Source: Propioniciclava soli (lineage in GTDB: Bacteria > Actinomycetota > Actinomycetes > Propionibacteriales > Propionibacteriaceae). Taken from it: 64,000 nt of DNA. Location of the stretch: positions 1-64,000 of the forward strand of contig NZ_JACYOT010000007.1 in NCBI RefSeq assembly GCF_014858005.1, read 5' to 3'. Below are positions 1-8,659 of the stretch, piece after piece; position 1 is the first letter of the stretch, and each line of letters starts with the position of its first letter. Under the pieces are notes generated by a model. That model saw only the letters and a list, made by a program, of their open reading frames with translations, was not told where the DNA came from and searched no databases. Made by a program: the position numbers and the translations under genes.

Positions 1-80
1 TTCCGACCCCTCATCCACTCTCTTTCGTGAAGAGCCGGATTCTCGGCCCACCAGCCTGTCTGCGCAGCGCTGCCGGGCCA

Positions 81-220
81 GCCTCCCTGCCGTTGGGACC
101 GCCTCCCTGCCGTTGGGACCGCCCCCCTAGCGGCGCAACGGCAGGGCGGTGCGAATCGAGCAGGGGGGCGTGGGCAGGGGCAGGGTGGCGGTGACACGGG
201 CAGGGTGGCGGCGTGCGGTC
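81..220. repeat. 20-bp-phased inverted repeat array 1
   Basis: Seven units lie on an almost exact 20-bp grid. Two perfect 20-bp tandem copies (81-100 and 101-120, core GCCTCCCTGCC) and a diverged third unit (121-140) read forward. Four units in the opposite orientation follow, beginning near 140, 160, 179 and 199, with core GGCAGGGTGGCGG. The orientation switches around 116-135, where CCCTGCCGTTG (105-115) and CAACGGCAGGG (136-146) form a perfect 11-bp inverted repeat. The same consensus recurs in the array at 30081-30494. The rest of 1-264 holds no recognisable gene. The function is unknown. Confidence 0.85.
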
Positions 221-264
221 ACGTCCGCCGGGTGCGACGGGTGAGGGACGAGTACGGTGGGGGC

Positions 265-1257
265 ATGCCAGTGAGCAGGGCCGCCATCATCGGCTGGGGC
301 GACGTCGCCACCGTTCATCGTGAAGCCATCGACGCCATCGCCGGGGTCGAGCTCGTGGGGATGGTCGACACCGATCCGGCACGACGCGAGGCTGCCGAGC
401 GTGACCTCGGCGTCCCCGCCTTCGACACCGTCGATGCGCTCGTGAATGCCGTCGACCCCGACGTCGTGCACGTCACCACGCCGCACGATCAGCACGTGTC
501 CGCCTCGCTGGCGGCGCTGGCGCTGGGCGTCCACGTGGTGCAGGAGAAGCCGATCGCCGCGTCGCTGGCCGATGCTCAGCGCCTCGTCGACGCCGCCCCG
601 GGCGCGCGGGCGAAGATCGGCATCTGCTTCCAGAACCGCTACAACGTGAGCAGTCAGGAGCTGCGCCGGTTGCTCGACTCGGGCGCGCTCGGCGCCGTCC
701 GGGGGGCGTACGCGTCGGTGGTGTGGACGCGCACCGCCGACTACTACGCCGCCAAACCGTGGCGCGGCAGCCGCGCCCGGGCAGGCGGTGGCCTCCTCAT
801 CAACCAGGCCATCCACACTCTCGACCTCGTGCAGTGGTTCCTCGGCGACGTGGTCGACGTCAAGGGACACGTGGCGCAGAACAAGTTCGGCGACGTCATC
901 GAGGTGGAGGACACCGCCGAGATGCTGTTCACCCACGCGAGCGGCGTCCAGAGTTCGGTGTACGCCACCCTCACCGCGCCCCAGCACCGGGCCGTCGAGA
1001 TCGAGCTCGACTGCGAGAACGCCTACGTGAGTCTGCGCAACGGCCTGACCGTCACCTGGGCGGACGGCCGCGTCGAGACCTTCGACGAGCGTCGTGCCAA
1101 TTCCGGGGGGCGCTCGTACTGGGGCGTCTCGCACGAACTCCTGATCCGCGACTTCTACACCCGCGTCGACGATCCGGAACCCTTCTGGATCGGGCCGGCC
1201 GAGGCCATGAAGAGCCTCGAGATGCTCAAGCGCACTTACGAGGTCTCCGGCTTCTGA
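265..1257 (+). CDS. Gfo/Idh/MocA family oxidoreductase
   Basis: Predicted cytoplasmic NAD(P)-dependent sugar or polyol dehydrogenase of about 330 residues, the usual family length. The N-terminal Rossmann segment begins AAIIGWGDVATVH. An EKPIA motif follows near residue 95, where the family lysine of the EKP signature lies, and then the C-terminal GFO_IDH_MocA fold (GGGLLINQAIHTLDL). ATG at 265 was chosen because GGTGGGGG precedes it and a GTG further upstream (205) lies inside the repeat array. The substrate cannot be read from sequence. A related oxidoreductase with an isomerase partner lies 1 kb downstream, which suggests carbohydrate metabolism. Confidence 0.9.
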   Translation: MPVSRAAIIGWGDVATVHREAIDAIAGVELVGMVDTDPARREAAERDLGVPAFDTVDALVNAVDPDVVHVTTPHDQHVSASLAALALGVHVVQEKPIAASLADAQRLVDAAPGARAKIGICFQNRYNVSSQELRRLLDSGALGAVRGAYASVVWTRTADYYAAKPWRGSRARAGGGLLINQAIHTLDLVQWFLGDVVDVKGHVAQNKFGDVIEVEDTAEMLFTHASGVQSSVYATLTAPQHRAVEIELDCENAYVSLRNGLTVTWADGRVETFDERRANSGGRSYWGVSHELLIRDFYTRVDDPEPFWIGPAEAMKSLEMLKRTYEVSGF

Positions 1258-1292
1258 CGCACGCCGGCGCTGCGCGACTGGCGCCTGCGCGG

Positions 1293-2093
1293 TCACTGCA
1301 TCCCGGCCTCCTGCACTTGGCGGAGCGCCGTGAGGGACGCCTCATCGCCCTCGGTCGCCGGCTCCGGCCCGCGGCCCCACAGCCACAGCGCCAGCTGTTC
1401 GGCCGTGCCGGTGGCCGACGCGGCCGGCGCCGCGGCGTCCCGCTCGGCCATGAGCAGAACGCCCGGCTCGTCGTATTCCTTGCCCGACTCACCCGTGCCG
1501 CGCCAGCGGCCACCTTGGACGACCAGCGTGGCGTCGGCGTCCGTCGCCACCAGGGCGACCGGTTTCGCGACCGGGGTGAAGGTGAAACCGGGGAGCGTGC
1601 CCCACCACGCCCACATGACGTCGAAGGCGTGCCGGATCGCACCGAGGGCGACCTCGACACCGATGCGGGTGGGGTCGAGCCCGGCGGCCACCTCGGCGTC
1701 CACGCGGTGCATCGTCGCCTCGAACGCCTGCATGCGGCGCGTCGCGCCGACGCTCTGGTCGCTCCCGAGCCAGAACCAAGCGGGTTCGTCGTCCGCCCGG
1801 CCCGCCAGCGCCTCGGCCAGGGCGTTGGTCTCGGCGGCGAACAGGTCCAGCAGCGCGGCGCGGTCCTCCGGCCGCGCGGGGCCGGCCGCCTCCGCCGCTT
1901 CGACGTCGGCGTCGCTCTGGGCGCCCGTCGTCAGGATGCGCGTCCAGAAGCCGTGCACGTCGGTGAGGTGCCACAGCAGGTCGTCAACGGTCCAACCGGG
2001 GCACGTGGGGACGGGGGAGTCCGGATCGGACTCGGCCACAACGGCGGCGAAGCGGGCCGACTCGTCGGCCAGGACGCGAGCGTGATCGATCAT
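1293..2093 (-). CDS. Maleylpyruvate isomerase-fold, TIGR03086-like protein
   Basis: About 266 residues. The N-terminal four-helix DinB/mycothiol-dependent maleylpyruvate isomerase fold is recognisable from SPVPTCPGWTVDDLLWHL near residues 27-45, with the family CPGW and downstream H motifs. The C-terminal half (VALGAIRHAFDVMWAWWG) matches the usual MDMPI C-terminal domain. Members are actinobacterial, metal-binding and often mycothiol-linked, but the substrate of this one is unknown. The start is ATG at 2093 (MIDHARVL); the longer reading frame upstream has unlike composition. It lies convergent with the oxidoreductase at 265-1257. Confidence 0.8.
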   Translation of the reverse strand: MIDHARVLADESARFAAVVAESDPDSPVPTCPGWTVDDLLWHLTDVHGFWTRILTTGAQSDADVEAAEAAGPARPEDRAALLDLFAAETNALAEALAGRADDEPAWFWLGSDQSVGATRRMQAFEATMHRVDAEVAAGLDPTRIGVEVALGAIRHAFDVMWAWWGTLPGFTFTPVAKPVALVATDADATLVVQGGRWRGTGESGKEYDEPGVLLMAERDAAAPAASATGTAEQLALWLWGRGPEPATEGDEASLTALRQVQEAGMQ

Positions 2094-2241
2094 GGGCCGA
2101 TCCTCGCACCCGGCTCCGACAGTTCGGTGGACCCCGCGTCCGGGTCCCCGAGACAACTGGCGGTCAATCGCCGCCGAGCCCCCTCCGGGCGCTGTCGTGA
2201 CGCACTAGGGTGGACACCGAACCACGAGCAAAGGAGCGGGC

Positions 2242-3405
2242 ATGGGTGACACGGTGCGACTGGGCATCATCGGGCTGGGAGCCGAGGGCGGCATGTACGC
2301 CAAGCTCATCAGCGAGGGCAAGGTGCCCACCATGACGATCGGCGCGATCTGCGACATCTTGCCCGAGAAGAAGCAGGCGGCAGACGACCTGGGGGTGCCG
2401 TTCTTCACCGACTACACCGAGATGGTCGCCTCCGGCGAGGTGGACGCCGTGGTCACCACGGTGCCGCACTACCTCCACCCCGAGATGGGCATCCATGCGT
2501 TGGAGCACGGCGTCCACGCCTTGGTGGAGAAGCCGGTCGGCGTCTACACCAAGCAGGCGCGCGAACTCATCGATTTCGCCGCCAGCAAGCCCGACCTGCA
2601 GTTCGGGGTCTTCTTCAACCAGCGCACCAACCCGCTCTACCAGGACCTGCGCGAGCTCATCAGCTCCGGTGAGCTGGGCAAGCTGCGGCACACGAGCTGG
2701 ACCATCACGACCTGGTGGCGCCCGCAGCCCTACTACGCCCAGTCCGCGTGGCGCGCCACGTGGGGTGGCGAGGGTGGCGGCGTCCTGGTGAACCAGGCAC
2801 CCCACCAGCTCGACCTGTGGCAGTGGGTGTGCGGGGTGCCGAGGTCGGTGTTCGCCAAGGTTGGCTACGGCTTCCGGCGGGACATCGCCGTGGAGGACGA
2901 GGTCAACGCCCTGGTCGACTTCGGTGAGGGGGCCACCGGCTCGTTCATCACCTGCGTGCACGACCTGCCAGGCACCGACCGCCTCGAGATCCTGTGCGAC
3001 CGGGGCAAGGTCGTCGTCGACGACTCGAACACGGTGACGATCACCCGCCTCGTCCAGGACGAGAAGGAGCTCTCGGCGAGCATGGACGTGGACGCCGTTC
3101 GCCGGCTGTTCACCGGGCAGCTCGACCGCGCCGAGCTGATGACCACTGAGACGAAGGACTACGGCTCGGTCTGGGGCGCCCAGCACGCGGAGGTGTTGCG
3201 GAACTTCGCCGCGGCCGTGCGGGGCGAGGAGGAACTGCTCGCGCCCGGCGCGGACGGCATCCACGGCGTCCGTCTCGCGAACGCGATCCACCTGTCGAGC
3301 TGGCTGGGCCGTGAGGTCTCGATCGAGAACTTCGACGAGGACACGTACCTGAGCGAGCTCAACGCGCGGATCACCGCCGAGGGCACCTTCGAGACGAGGA
3401 GCTGA
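2242..3405 (+). CDS. Gfo/Idh/MocA family oxidoreductase
   Basis: 387 residues. Rossmann N-terminus RLGIIGLGAEGGMYAKLI binds NAD(P). The EKPVG motif lies near residue 100, and the substrate domain includes GGGVLVNQAPHQLDLWQW. ATG at 2242 is preceded by AAAGGAGCGGG. It forms an operon with the sugar-phosphate isomerase-like gene 3 bp downstream, a pairing common in inositol, deoxy-sugar and rare-sugar catabolism. That pairing supports a sugar or polyol oxidation role, but no substrate can be named. It resembles 265-1257 in domain order but is clearly a different subgroup. Confidence 0.9.
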   Translation: MGDTVRLGIIGLGAEGGMYAKLISEGKVPTMTIGAICDILPEKKQAADDLGVPFFTDYTEMVASGEVDAVVTTVPHYLHPEMGIHALEHGVHALVEKPVGVYTKQARELIDFAASKPDLQFGVFFNQRTNPLYQDLRELISSGELGKLRHTSWTITTWWRPQPYYAQSAWRATWGGEGGGVLVNQAPHQLDLWQWVCGVPRSVFAKVGYGFRRDIAVEDEVNALVDFGEGATGSFITCVHDLPGTDRLEILCDRGKVVVDDSNTVTITRLVQDEKELSASMDVDAVRRLFTGQLDRAELMTTETKDYGSVWGAQHAEVLRNFAAAVRGEEELLAPGADGIHGVRLANAIHLSSWLGREVSIENFDEDTYLSELNARITAEGTFETRS

Positions 3406-3408
3406 ACC

Positions 3409-4257
3409 ATGGCCACCCTGGGCGTGATGATGATGATGCTCAAGCAGCAGGTCGCGGATGAGGGGATGTTCGCGGTGCTGCAACGCATTGTCGCGATGGA
3501 CCTCACGGCGGTCGAGGTCTCCCAGATTCCGATGGACGCCGCCACCACCGCCGATCTGGAGCGCGGCGTCCGCGAGCTCGGCATCGACGTGGGTGCCCTG
3601 TCGGTCGCGCTCAAGCCGGGTCGCGTGGCGACCGGCGACAACCTCGAGGAGAGCTACGCCAAGATCGTCGACGATTGCGGCCGGCTCGAGACGCGGTTCG
3701 TGCGCATCGGCATGATGCCGTTCGAGGCCATGATGGCCAAGGACGCTGCGGAGGCCTGGGCCGCCGAGTGCCAGAGCGCCGCCGAGCGGCTGGCCGCCGA
3801 CGGCATCACCCTGTGCTACCACAACCACCACGTCGACCTGACCCGGTTCGACGGCGAGCTGCTGTTCGACCTCGTGCGTCGGGTGGCGCCTGCGTTGAAC
3901 TTCGAGGTGGACCTGCACTGGGTGCAGCGCGGCGGCATGGCCCCGTTGGACATGCTCAAGCGCTACTCCGGGGTGTGCAAGATCATCCACGTGAAGGATT
4001 TCCGGGTCACCCCCGTGCCGGCCTCGGCGATGGAGTTCTTGAGCGCCGGGGACTTCGCCGGCTGGCAGAGCGCGTTCAACAACATCGTGCAGTTCGCCGA
4101 GGTGGGCCAGGGCAACATGAACTGGCCCGAGCTGTTGCCGGCTGCCGAGGCCGCCGGCGCGGAGTACTTCTTCATCGAGCAGGACGACACCTACGGCCGC
4201 GACCCGTACGACTGCATCGCCGACTCCCGTCGCTACCTCGCCTCCATCGGCTACTGA
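3409..4257 (+). CDS. Sugar phosphate isomerase/epimerase (AP endonuclease-2 TIM barrel)
   Basis: 282 residues with the xylose-isomerase-like TIM barrel pattern. Metal-ligand segments are visible as LCYHNHHVDL near 138-147, NFEVDLHWVQ near 164-173, KIIHVKDF near 188-195 and the terminal FFIEQDD near 254-260. The protein probably isomerises or epimerises a keto-sugar or inositol derivative. It starts 3 bp after the upstream oxidoreductase stop, so translation is probably coupled. A strong hairpin terminator follows. The substrate is unknown. Confidence 0.88.
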   Translation: MATLGVMMMMLKQQVADEGMFAVLQRIVAMDLTAVEVSQIPMDAATTADLERGVRELGIDVGALSVALKPGRVATGDNLEESYAKIVDDCGRLETRFVRIGMMPFEAMMAKDAAEAWAAECQSAAERLAADGITLCYHNHHVDLTRFDGELLFDLVRRVAPALNFEVDLHWVQRGGMAPLDMLKRYSGVCKIIHVKDFRVTPVPASAMEFLSAGDFAGWQSAFNNIVQFAEVGQGNMNWPELLPAAEAAGAEYFFIEQDDTYGRDPYDCIADSRRYLASIGY

Positions 4258-4290
4258 CCCCGGGCCCGCGGTGGCCGACACCGCTCGCTG

Positions 4291-4322
4291 ATTCCCCACA
4301 TTCATCGAATGTGGGGAATTTG
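4291..4322 (+). terminator. Rho-independent terminator
   Basis: A perfect 13-bp stem, ATTCCCCACATTC paired with GAATGTGGGGAAT, has a 3-nt loop and runs into TTT. It lies 33 bp after the isomerase stop and closes the 2242-4257 operon. The AT content of the stem is unusually high for this genome. Confidence 0.85.
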
Positions 4323-4484
4323 CCTGTTCGGACGCGTTGCGGGCGATGGTGAATTAGTCCCACGCGGCATTTCTCGTGTCCCCTCTGGGGGGCCTTTTCG
4401 CCCCCCTCCGCGCGGCGTAGTGTTCAGTCATCGCCCGGACGGGGCCGTGTGCATGCGGTGATTGAACAGCGCGGGGGGAATGAC

Positions 4485-5516
4485 ATGAATACGTCTGTTG
4501 CGCGTCGTTTTGGTGCGCCCGAAAAGCGCCGCCGCCGGTGGGCCGTGGCCTTGATCTGCGGTCTGCTCGGCCTCGGCCTGGTGCTGGGCGGGTTCTACGC
4601 GTGGCGCACCTGGGCCTCGGTCAGCGCCATCTCGCGCAATCCCGAGCTGTTGCCCCTGGCGGACGCGGGGGGCGCGGCGGCCCCGGCCGGGGCAGCCGAT
4701 GCCGCCGACCCGCCCCGCCCGGCGCCCGACGCGTCCGAACCCGGGTCGCTCACCTACCTGCTCATCGGCAGCGATGCCCGCAACGAGGACGAGCGGGGCC
4801 GCAGCGACGTGTTGATGCTGGCCCACCTGACGCCGGCGCGGGACCGGTTGTACCTCATCTCGTTTCCCCGCGACCTGTGGGTCGACATCCCGGGGTATGG
4901 CGAGGCCAAGATCAACGCTGCCTTCGCGCACGGGGGCGGGGCGCTGGCCGTCCGCACCGTGGAGGGGCTGGTCGGCGTCCGGACCGACCATGTCGTGATG
5001 ATCGACTTCGACGGATTTGCGGGCCTGACCGAAGCGCTCGGTGGGGTGACGGTGGACAACACCATCGCGTCGTCGTCACGGGGGTACTCCTGGCCCGCCG
5101 GCCCCATCACCCTCCGCGGGGACGAGGCCTTGGCCTACGTCCGGCAGCGCTACGAGCTGCCCCACGGCGACCTGGATCGGGCGGCCCGGCAGCGCGCCGT
5201 GGTCACCGCCGCGCTCGACCAGTTGTTCTCCTCCGGGACGTTGGCCAACCCGAGCCGCTTCAACGACGTGGCGGGGCTGCTGGGGCAGTACGTCACCGTG
5301 GATGCCGGGCTGACGAACTCCGAGCTGCTCGCCACGGCCATGAGCCTGCGGTTGGGCGGGGCGACCGACATCGTCAGCCTGCAGGCCCCGGTCTCCGGGC
5401 TGGGGACGTCGGCCGACGGCCAGTCCATCGTGGTGATGGACGAGGCCGGCATGGCCGACCTCGCCCGGGCGATCCAGACCGAGTCGCTGGACGCCTACCT
5501 GGCCGCGCGGGCCTGA
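4485..5516 (+). CDS. LytR-CpsA-Psr (LCP) family cell-wall glycopolymer ligase
   Basis: 343 residues. A basic N-terminus is followed by one membrane segment near residues 21-40 (WAVALICGLLGLGLVLGGFY), then an extracellular LCP domain starting TYLLIGSDARNEDE. Conserved family elements are RSDVLMLAHL, ISFPRDLWVDIPGYGEAKINAAFAHGG in outline, and the later RQRYELPHGDLDRAARQ. LCP proteins transfer undecaprenyl-linked glycopolymers to peptidoglycan outside the membrane. ATG at 4485 follows GGGGGGAA; an upstream GTG at 4449 would add an unlikely 12 residues. A second LCP gene lies at 42786. Confidence 0.92.
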   Translation: MNTSVARRFGAPEKRRRRWAVALICGLLGLGLVLGGFYAWRTWASVSAISRNPELLPLADAGGAAAPAGAADAADPPRPAPDASEPGSLTYLLIGSDARNEDERGRSDVLMLAHLTPARDRLYLISFPRDLWVDIPGYGEAKINAAFAHGGGALAVRTVEGLVGVRTDHVVMIDFDGFAGLTEALGGVTVDNTIASSSRGYSWPAGPITLRGDEALAYVRQRYELPHGDLDRAARQRAVVTAALDQLFSSGTLANPSRFNDVAGLLGQYVTVDAGLTNSELLATAMSLRLGGATDIVSLQAPVSGLGTSADGQSIVVMDEAGMADLARAIQTESLDAYLAARA

Positions 5517-5523
5517 CACCGGA

Positions 5524-6516
5524 TCAGCAACCGCCGGGCCAGGGGCAGTCCTGCGCGAGCGCGTCGTCGAAGAACGGCTGGAGCTCGGCGAGGGCGTCGG
5601 CGTCCAGCGGGTCACCCACGTATTCACCGAAAGTCAGCCCCGTGTAGACGGCGCGGCCCTGACGGACGCTGACGCTCAGCGACCCGCCCGGGGCGTCCGC
5701 CCACGTACCGTCGACCTCCGCCTGCGTCCACCAGCTGAGGCCGATCGCGTCGTCGCCGAGATCGTTCAGCTCGGCGAGCGCCCACTGGTCGCGCCACCCC
5801 GGCGTCTGCTCATCGCGGCTGCACGCCTCGTCGGAGTACTCATACGATCGCACCTGGTCCAGGAAGTCGATGGCCGCCTGCTCGGTGCGGAACACCAGAA
5901 CGGACTCGTCCCAACCCATCCCCGCGGGGCCGCGGGCCTGGATGTGGCGGCCCGCCTCGACCTCGACGAGGGCGCCCGGCGCCTGGTCGCAGAACCGCAC
6001 CACGGGCGACTCCTCCTCCCATGCCGTCACCTCGTCCGTTGCCGGGGTGCCCTCGTGGAGCAGACGGAACCCCCCGAGGTCACCGAAGTCGGCGGGGAAG
6101 ATGCCGTTGTCCGTGTAGTCCGGCCAGGCGGGGGTGGCCGATGCGGGCGGGTCGGCGGGCGGCGTCTGGTCGCCGGCCGGCGTCGTGGCGGACGTCGGCG
6201 ACCCCGGGGTCGGCGTTGTCCCGGGCGACGTGCTCGGGGTGGGCGAGGGCGATGCCGTCGTCGTCGCCGTGGGCGTCGGCGAGACCTCGCTGACCGGGAC
6301 GCCGCGCTGGGTGGTGTTCTCCAGCAGGGAGCCGATGCCGAAGGTGGCACCGCCCAGCAGGACGACGGCGGCCAGGCCGCCCGCGATCGTGCGGTTGCGG
6401 CGCACGGTTCGACCGCGCTGGAGGACGCTGGCGGTGAGACGGTCGGTGTCGGGTTCGGCTCCGTCGTGGGCGTACCACAGCTCGTTGCGAAGTTCGTTCT
6501 CGTTGATGGGGCTCAT
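5524..6516 (-). CDS. Membrane protein partnered with SigE-family sigma factor
   Basis: 330 residues: a cytoplasmic N-terminus of about 40 residues (MSPINENELRNELWYAHD), one membrane helix near 43-65 (TIAGGLAAVVLLGGATFGIG), a Pro/Thr/Ser-rich linker, and an extracellular domain with several cysteines. ATG at 6516 overlaps the sigma-factor stop as ATGA, so the genes are translationally coupled. That arrangement suggests an anti-sigma-like or sensor partner, but no zinc anti-sigma (HxxxCxxC) motif is present, so this role is inference. Its extracellular domain has no clear family assignment. Confidence 0.8.
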   Translation of the reverse strand: MSPINENELRNELWYAHDGAEPDTDRLTASVLQRGRTVRRNRTIAGGLAAVVLLGGATFGIGSLLENTTQRGVPVSEVSPTPTATTTASPSPTPSTSPGTTPTPGSPTSATTPAGDQTPPADPPASATPAWPDYTDNGIFPADFGDLGGFRLLHEGTPATDEVTAWEEESPVVRFCDQAPGALVEVEAGRHIQARGPAGMGWDESVLVFRTEQAAIDFLDQVRSYEYSDEACSRDEQTPGWRDQWALAELNDLGDDAIGLSWWTQAEVDGTWADAPGGSLSVSVRQGRAVYTGLTFGEYVGDPLDADALAELQPFFDDALAQDCPWPGGC

Positions 6517-7037
6517 GACTTGCTCCTGGTGGCTTCGGCGGCGTCGTTCCGGCTGCGGAGCCGGCTGAGCGCGCGGGAACAGGTGGACTTGACGGTGCCG
6601 ACGCTCACGCCGACGTGCTCGGCGACCTCGGCTTCGGAGAGATCCGCGTAGTAGCGCAACACGACGATCGCGCGTTCGCGGGCGCTCAGGTGGGAGAGTT
6701 GGTCGACGATGAAGTCGCGATCCTCGGTGGCCGAGAACGCGGCGGCGGCGTGCGCATCGGGTTGCCAGTCGCCGAGATCGGCGCTCACCGTTTCGTAGCG
6801 CTTGCGGCGCCAACGGTCCGTCGCGAGATTGACCATGATGCGGCGCGTGTAGGCCCAGGCGGTCTGTGGCTCCACACGCCGCCAGTGCAGCCAGGTGCGC
6901 AGGAGTGCGTCCTGGAGCAGGTCATCAGCCCCGTCGCGGCTGCCGGTCAGCAGGTGGGCGACGTGGCGCAGCGACCCGCCATGGGTCGCGACGAACGCGG
7001 AGAACTCCTCCTCGCGCGTCGTGGTGCTGGTTGTCAT
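6513..7037 (-). CDS. SigE-family RNA polymerase sigma-70 factor
   Basis: About 174 residues. Region 2 is visible as GADDLLQDALLRTWLHW followed by AWAYTRRIMVNLATDRWRRKR. Region 4 has SARERAIVVLRYYADLSEAEVAEHV and the helix-turn-helix SVGTVKSTCSRALSRLR. This matches the actinobacterial SigE subfamily of small ECF-like factors. ATG at 7037 is preferred over the GTG two codons earlier; neither has a clear ribosome binding site, which fits a leaderless transcript from the candidate promoter just upstream. The gene overlaps its membrane partner by 4 bp. Confidence 0.9.
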   Translation of the reverse strand: MTTSTTTREEEFSAFVATHGGSLRHVAHLLTGSRDGADDLLQDALLRTWLHWRRVEPQTAWAYTRRIMVNLATDRWRRKRYETVSADLGDWQPDAHAAAAFSATEDRDFIVDQLSHLSARERAIVVLRYYADLSEAEVAEHVGVSVGTVKSTCSRALSRLRSRNDAAEATRSKS

Positions 7038-7045
7038 GCACACAA

Positions 7046-7072
7046 GGACGGCGCGGGTGCGCCGCGGGTTGC
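7046..7072 (-). promoter_or_regulatory. Candidate ECF-type promoter of the sigma operon
   Basis: On the minus strand GCAACC (7072-7067) is followed after 16 nt by CGTCC (7050-7046). That resembles the AAC/CGTC-type elements used by extracytoplasmic sigma factors. A start site about 7 nt downstream would fall almost on the sigma ATG, giving a leaderless, self-activated operon. This is inference from position and pattern. Confidence 0.4.
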
Positions 7073-7217
7073 ACGAATCTTCACAGACGCCCCGCGAGGT
7101 CGACGGCAGGCCACGCCCCCATGCTCGCCGGGCCGACCACGGGTTGGCAACCGGTGGCCTTCGCCCGCCCGGTCACGCACAATGGGAGCGGTCCGACACC
7201 AGAAGGGGTTTCCCGAC

Positions 7218-8585
7218 ATGCCCAAGCACCACGTCGTCATCATCGGCTCCGGCTTCGGTGGTCTCTTCACCGCCAAGGCGCTCCGTTCGGCGGACGTCGA
7301 CGTCACCATCATCTCCAAGAGCCCCGAGCACCTGTTCCAGCCCCTGCTCTACCAGGTGGCGACCGGCATCCTGTCCGAGGGTGCCATCGCGCCCTCGACC
7401 CGCGAGATCCTCAAGCGGCAGAAGAACGTGCGCACCGTGACCGGTCTGGTGACCGACGTCGACGTCGCGAACAAGGTCGTCCACTACCGCTTCCACGACG
7501 CGCCCGGCACGCTCACGTACGACTCGCTGATCGTCGCCGCCGGCGCCGGGCAGTCGTACTTCGGCAACGACCAGTTCGCCACGTTCGCGCCCGGCATGAA
7601 GACGATCGACGACGCCCTCGAGCTCCGCGCCCGCATCTTCTGGGCGTTCGAACACGCCGAGCAGGCCACCGACCCCGAGCAGCGTCGCATGCTGCTGACC
7701 TTCGTGGTCGTCGGTGCCGGGCCCACCGGCGTCGAGATGGCGGGTCAGATCCGCGAGCTGGCCTCCCGCACGCTCGTCGGCCAGTTCCGGCGCATCGATC
7801 CGCGCGAGGCGCGGGTCGTCCTCATCGACGGCGCGCCGCAGGTGTTGCCGCCCTTCGGGCCCTCGCTGGGCGCCAAGACGCAGAAGTCGTTGGAGGAGGC
7901 GGGCGTCGAGGTCATCCTCAACGCCATCGTGACCGGCGTCGATTCGACGTCCGTCACCTACCAGCCGAAGGACGGCGCGCCGGTCACCATTCCGGCCGCT
8001 GCGAAGGTCTGGGCCGCCGGCGTCCAGGGCAACGCCATCGGACGGACCATCGCCGAGCAGGCCGGCGCGGAGGTCGACCGCTCGGGCCGCGTCGTCGTCC
8101 AGCCCGACCTGACCCTGCCCGGGCACCCCGACGTGATGGTGATCGGCGACCTCGCCTCCGTGCCCGGCGTCCCGGGCGTCGCCCAGGGCGCGATCCAGGA
8201 GGGGCAGTACGCCGCCCGCCGCATCGCCAACCAGGTGGCCGGGACGCCGGACGGCGAACCGTTCAAGTATCACGACAAGGGATCCATGGCGACGATCGCC
8301 AAGTACGAGGCGGTCGTGAAGATCGGCCGCATCGAGCTGACCGGCTTCATCGCCTGGGTCATGTGGTTGATCCTGCACCTGTTCTACATCGCGGGCTTCA
8401 AGGGCCGCGTGACCACCCTGCTGCACTGGGCCATCTCGTTCCTCGGCACCGGCCGCACCGAGCGCGTGACCACCAACCAGCAGATGGTCGGACGCCTCGC
8501 GCTCGAGCAGCTCGGCCAGCGCGTCACCGGGCGGCTGCTCAAGGGCGAGAACCCCCGCTCATCGGAGAAGCGCACCACGCGGTGA
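7218..8585 (+). CDS. ndh: Type II NADH dehydrogenase (NAD(P)/FAD oxidoreductase)
   Basis: 455 residues. The FAD Rossmann motif is HVVIIGSGFGGLFTAK at residues 5-20, and the NADH-binding motif FVVVGAGPTGVEMAGQI near 165-180. The second FAD-binding motif DVMVIGDLASVPG is near 306-318, followed by GVAQGAIQEGQYAARR. A hydrophobic C-terminal stretch (FIAWVMWLILHLFYIAGF) gives membrane contact. The enzyme passes electrons from NADH to quinone without pumping protons. ATG at 7218 follows AGAAGGGG; the reading frame is open much further upstream but that part is antisense to the sigma gene. It is monocistronic. Confidence 0.93.
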   Translation: MPKHHVVIIGSGFGGLFTAKALRSADVDVTIISKSPEHLFQPLLYQVATGILSEGAIAPSTREILKRQKNVRTVTGLVTDVDVANKVVHYRFHDAPGTLTYDSLIVAAGAGQSYFGNDQFATFAPGMKTIDDALELRARIFWAFEHAEQATDPEQRRMLLTFVVVGAGPTGVEMAGQIRELASRTLVGQFRRIDPREARVVLIDGAPQVLPPFGPSLGAKTQKSLEEAGVEVILNAIVTGVDSTSVTYQPKDGAPVTIPAAAKVWAAGVQGNAIGRTIAEQAGAEVDRSGRVVVQPDLTLPGHPDVMVIGDLASVPGVPGVAQGAIQEGQYAARRIANQVAGTPDGEPFKYHDKGSMATIAKYEAVVKIGRIELTGFIAWVMWLILHLFYIAGFKGRVTTLLHWAISFLGTGRTERVTTNQQMVGRLALEQLGQRVTGRLLKGENPRSSEKRTTR

Positions 8586-8594
8586 CGCCCCGCC

Positions 8595-8618
8595 CGGCGA
8601 CCCGCGGGCGGGTCGCCG
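8595..8618. terminator. Hairpin between convergent ndh and aldo/keto reductase
   Basis: A perfect 10-bp stem CGGCGACCCG/CGGGTCGCCG with a 4-nt loop lies between two convergent genes. It has no T-tract, so it is only a candidate bidirectional terminator. Confidence 0.5.
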
Positions 8619-8659
8619 AGCCGGGCGTCCGGGTGCGGCGTCAGGCCGTCAGGCCGGGC

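Noticed and set aside
205-264. N-terminal extension of the first oxidoreductase from GTG at 205
   Set aside because: It would translate part of repeat array 1, and the Rossmann fold begins right after ATG at 265.
2164-4305. 713-codon open frame on the minus strand
   Set aside because: It is antisense to the oxidoreductase-isomerase operon, has the His/Glu/Arg/Leu-rich composition of a GC-rich shadow frame and no recognisable domain.
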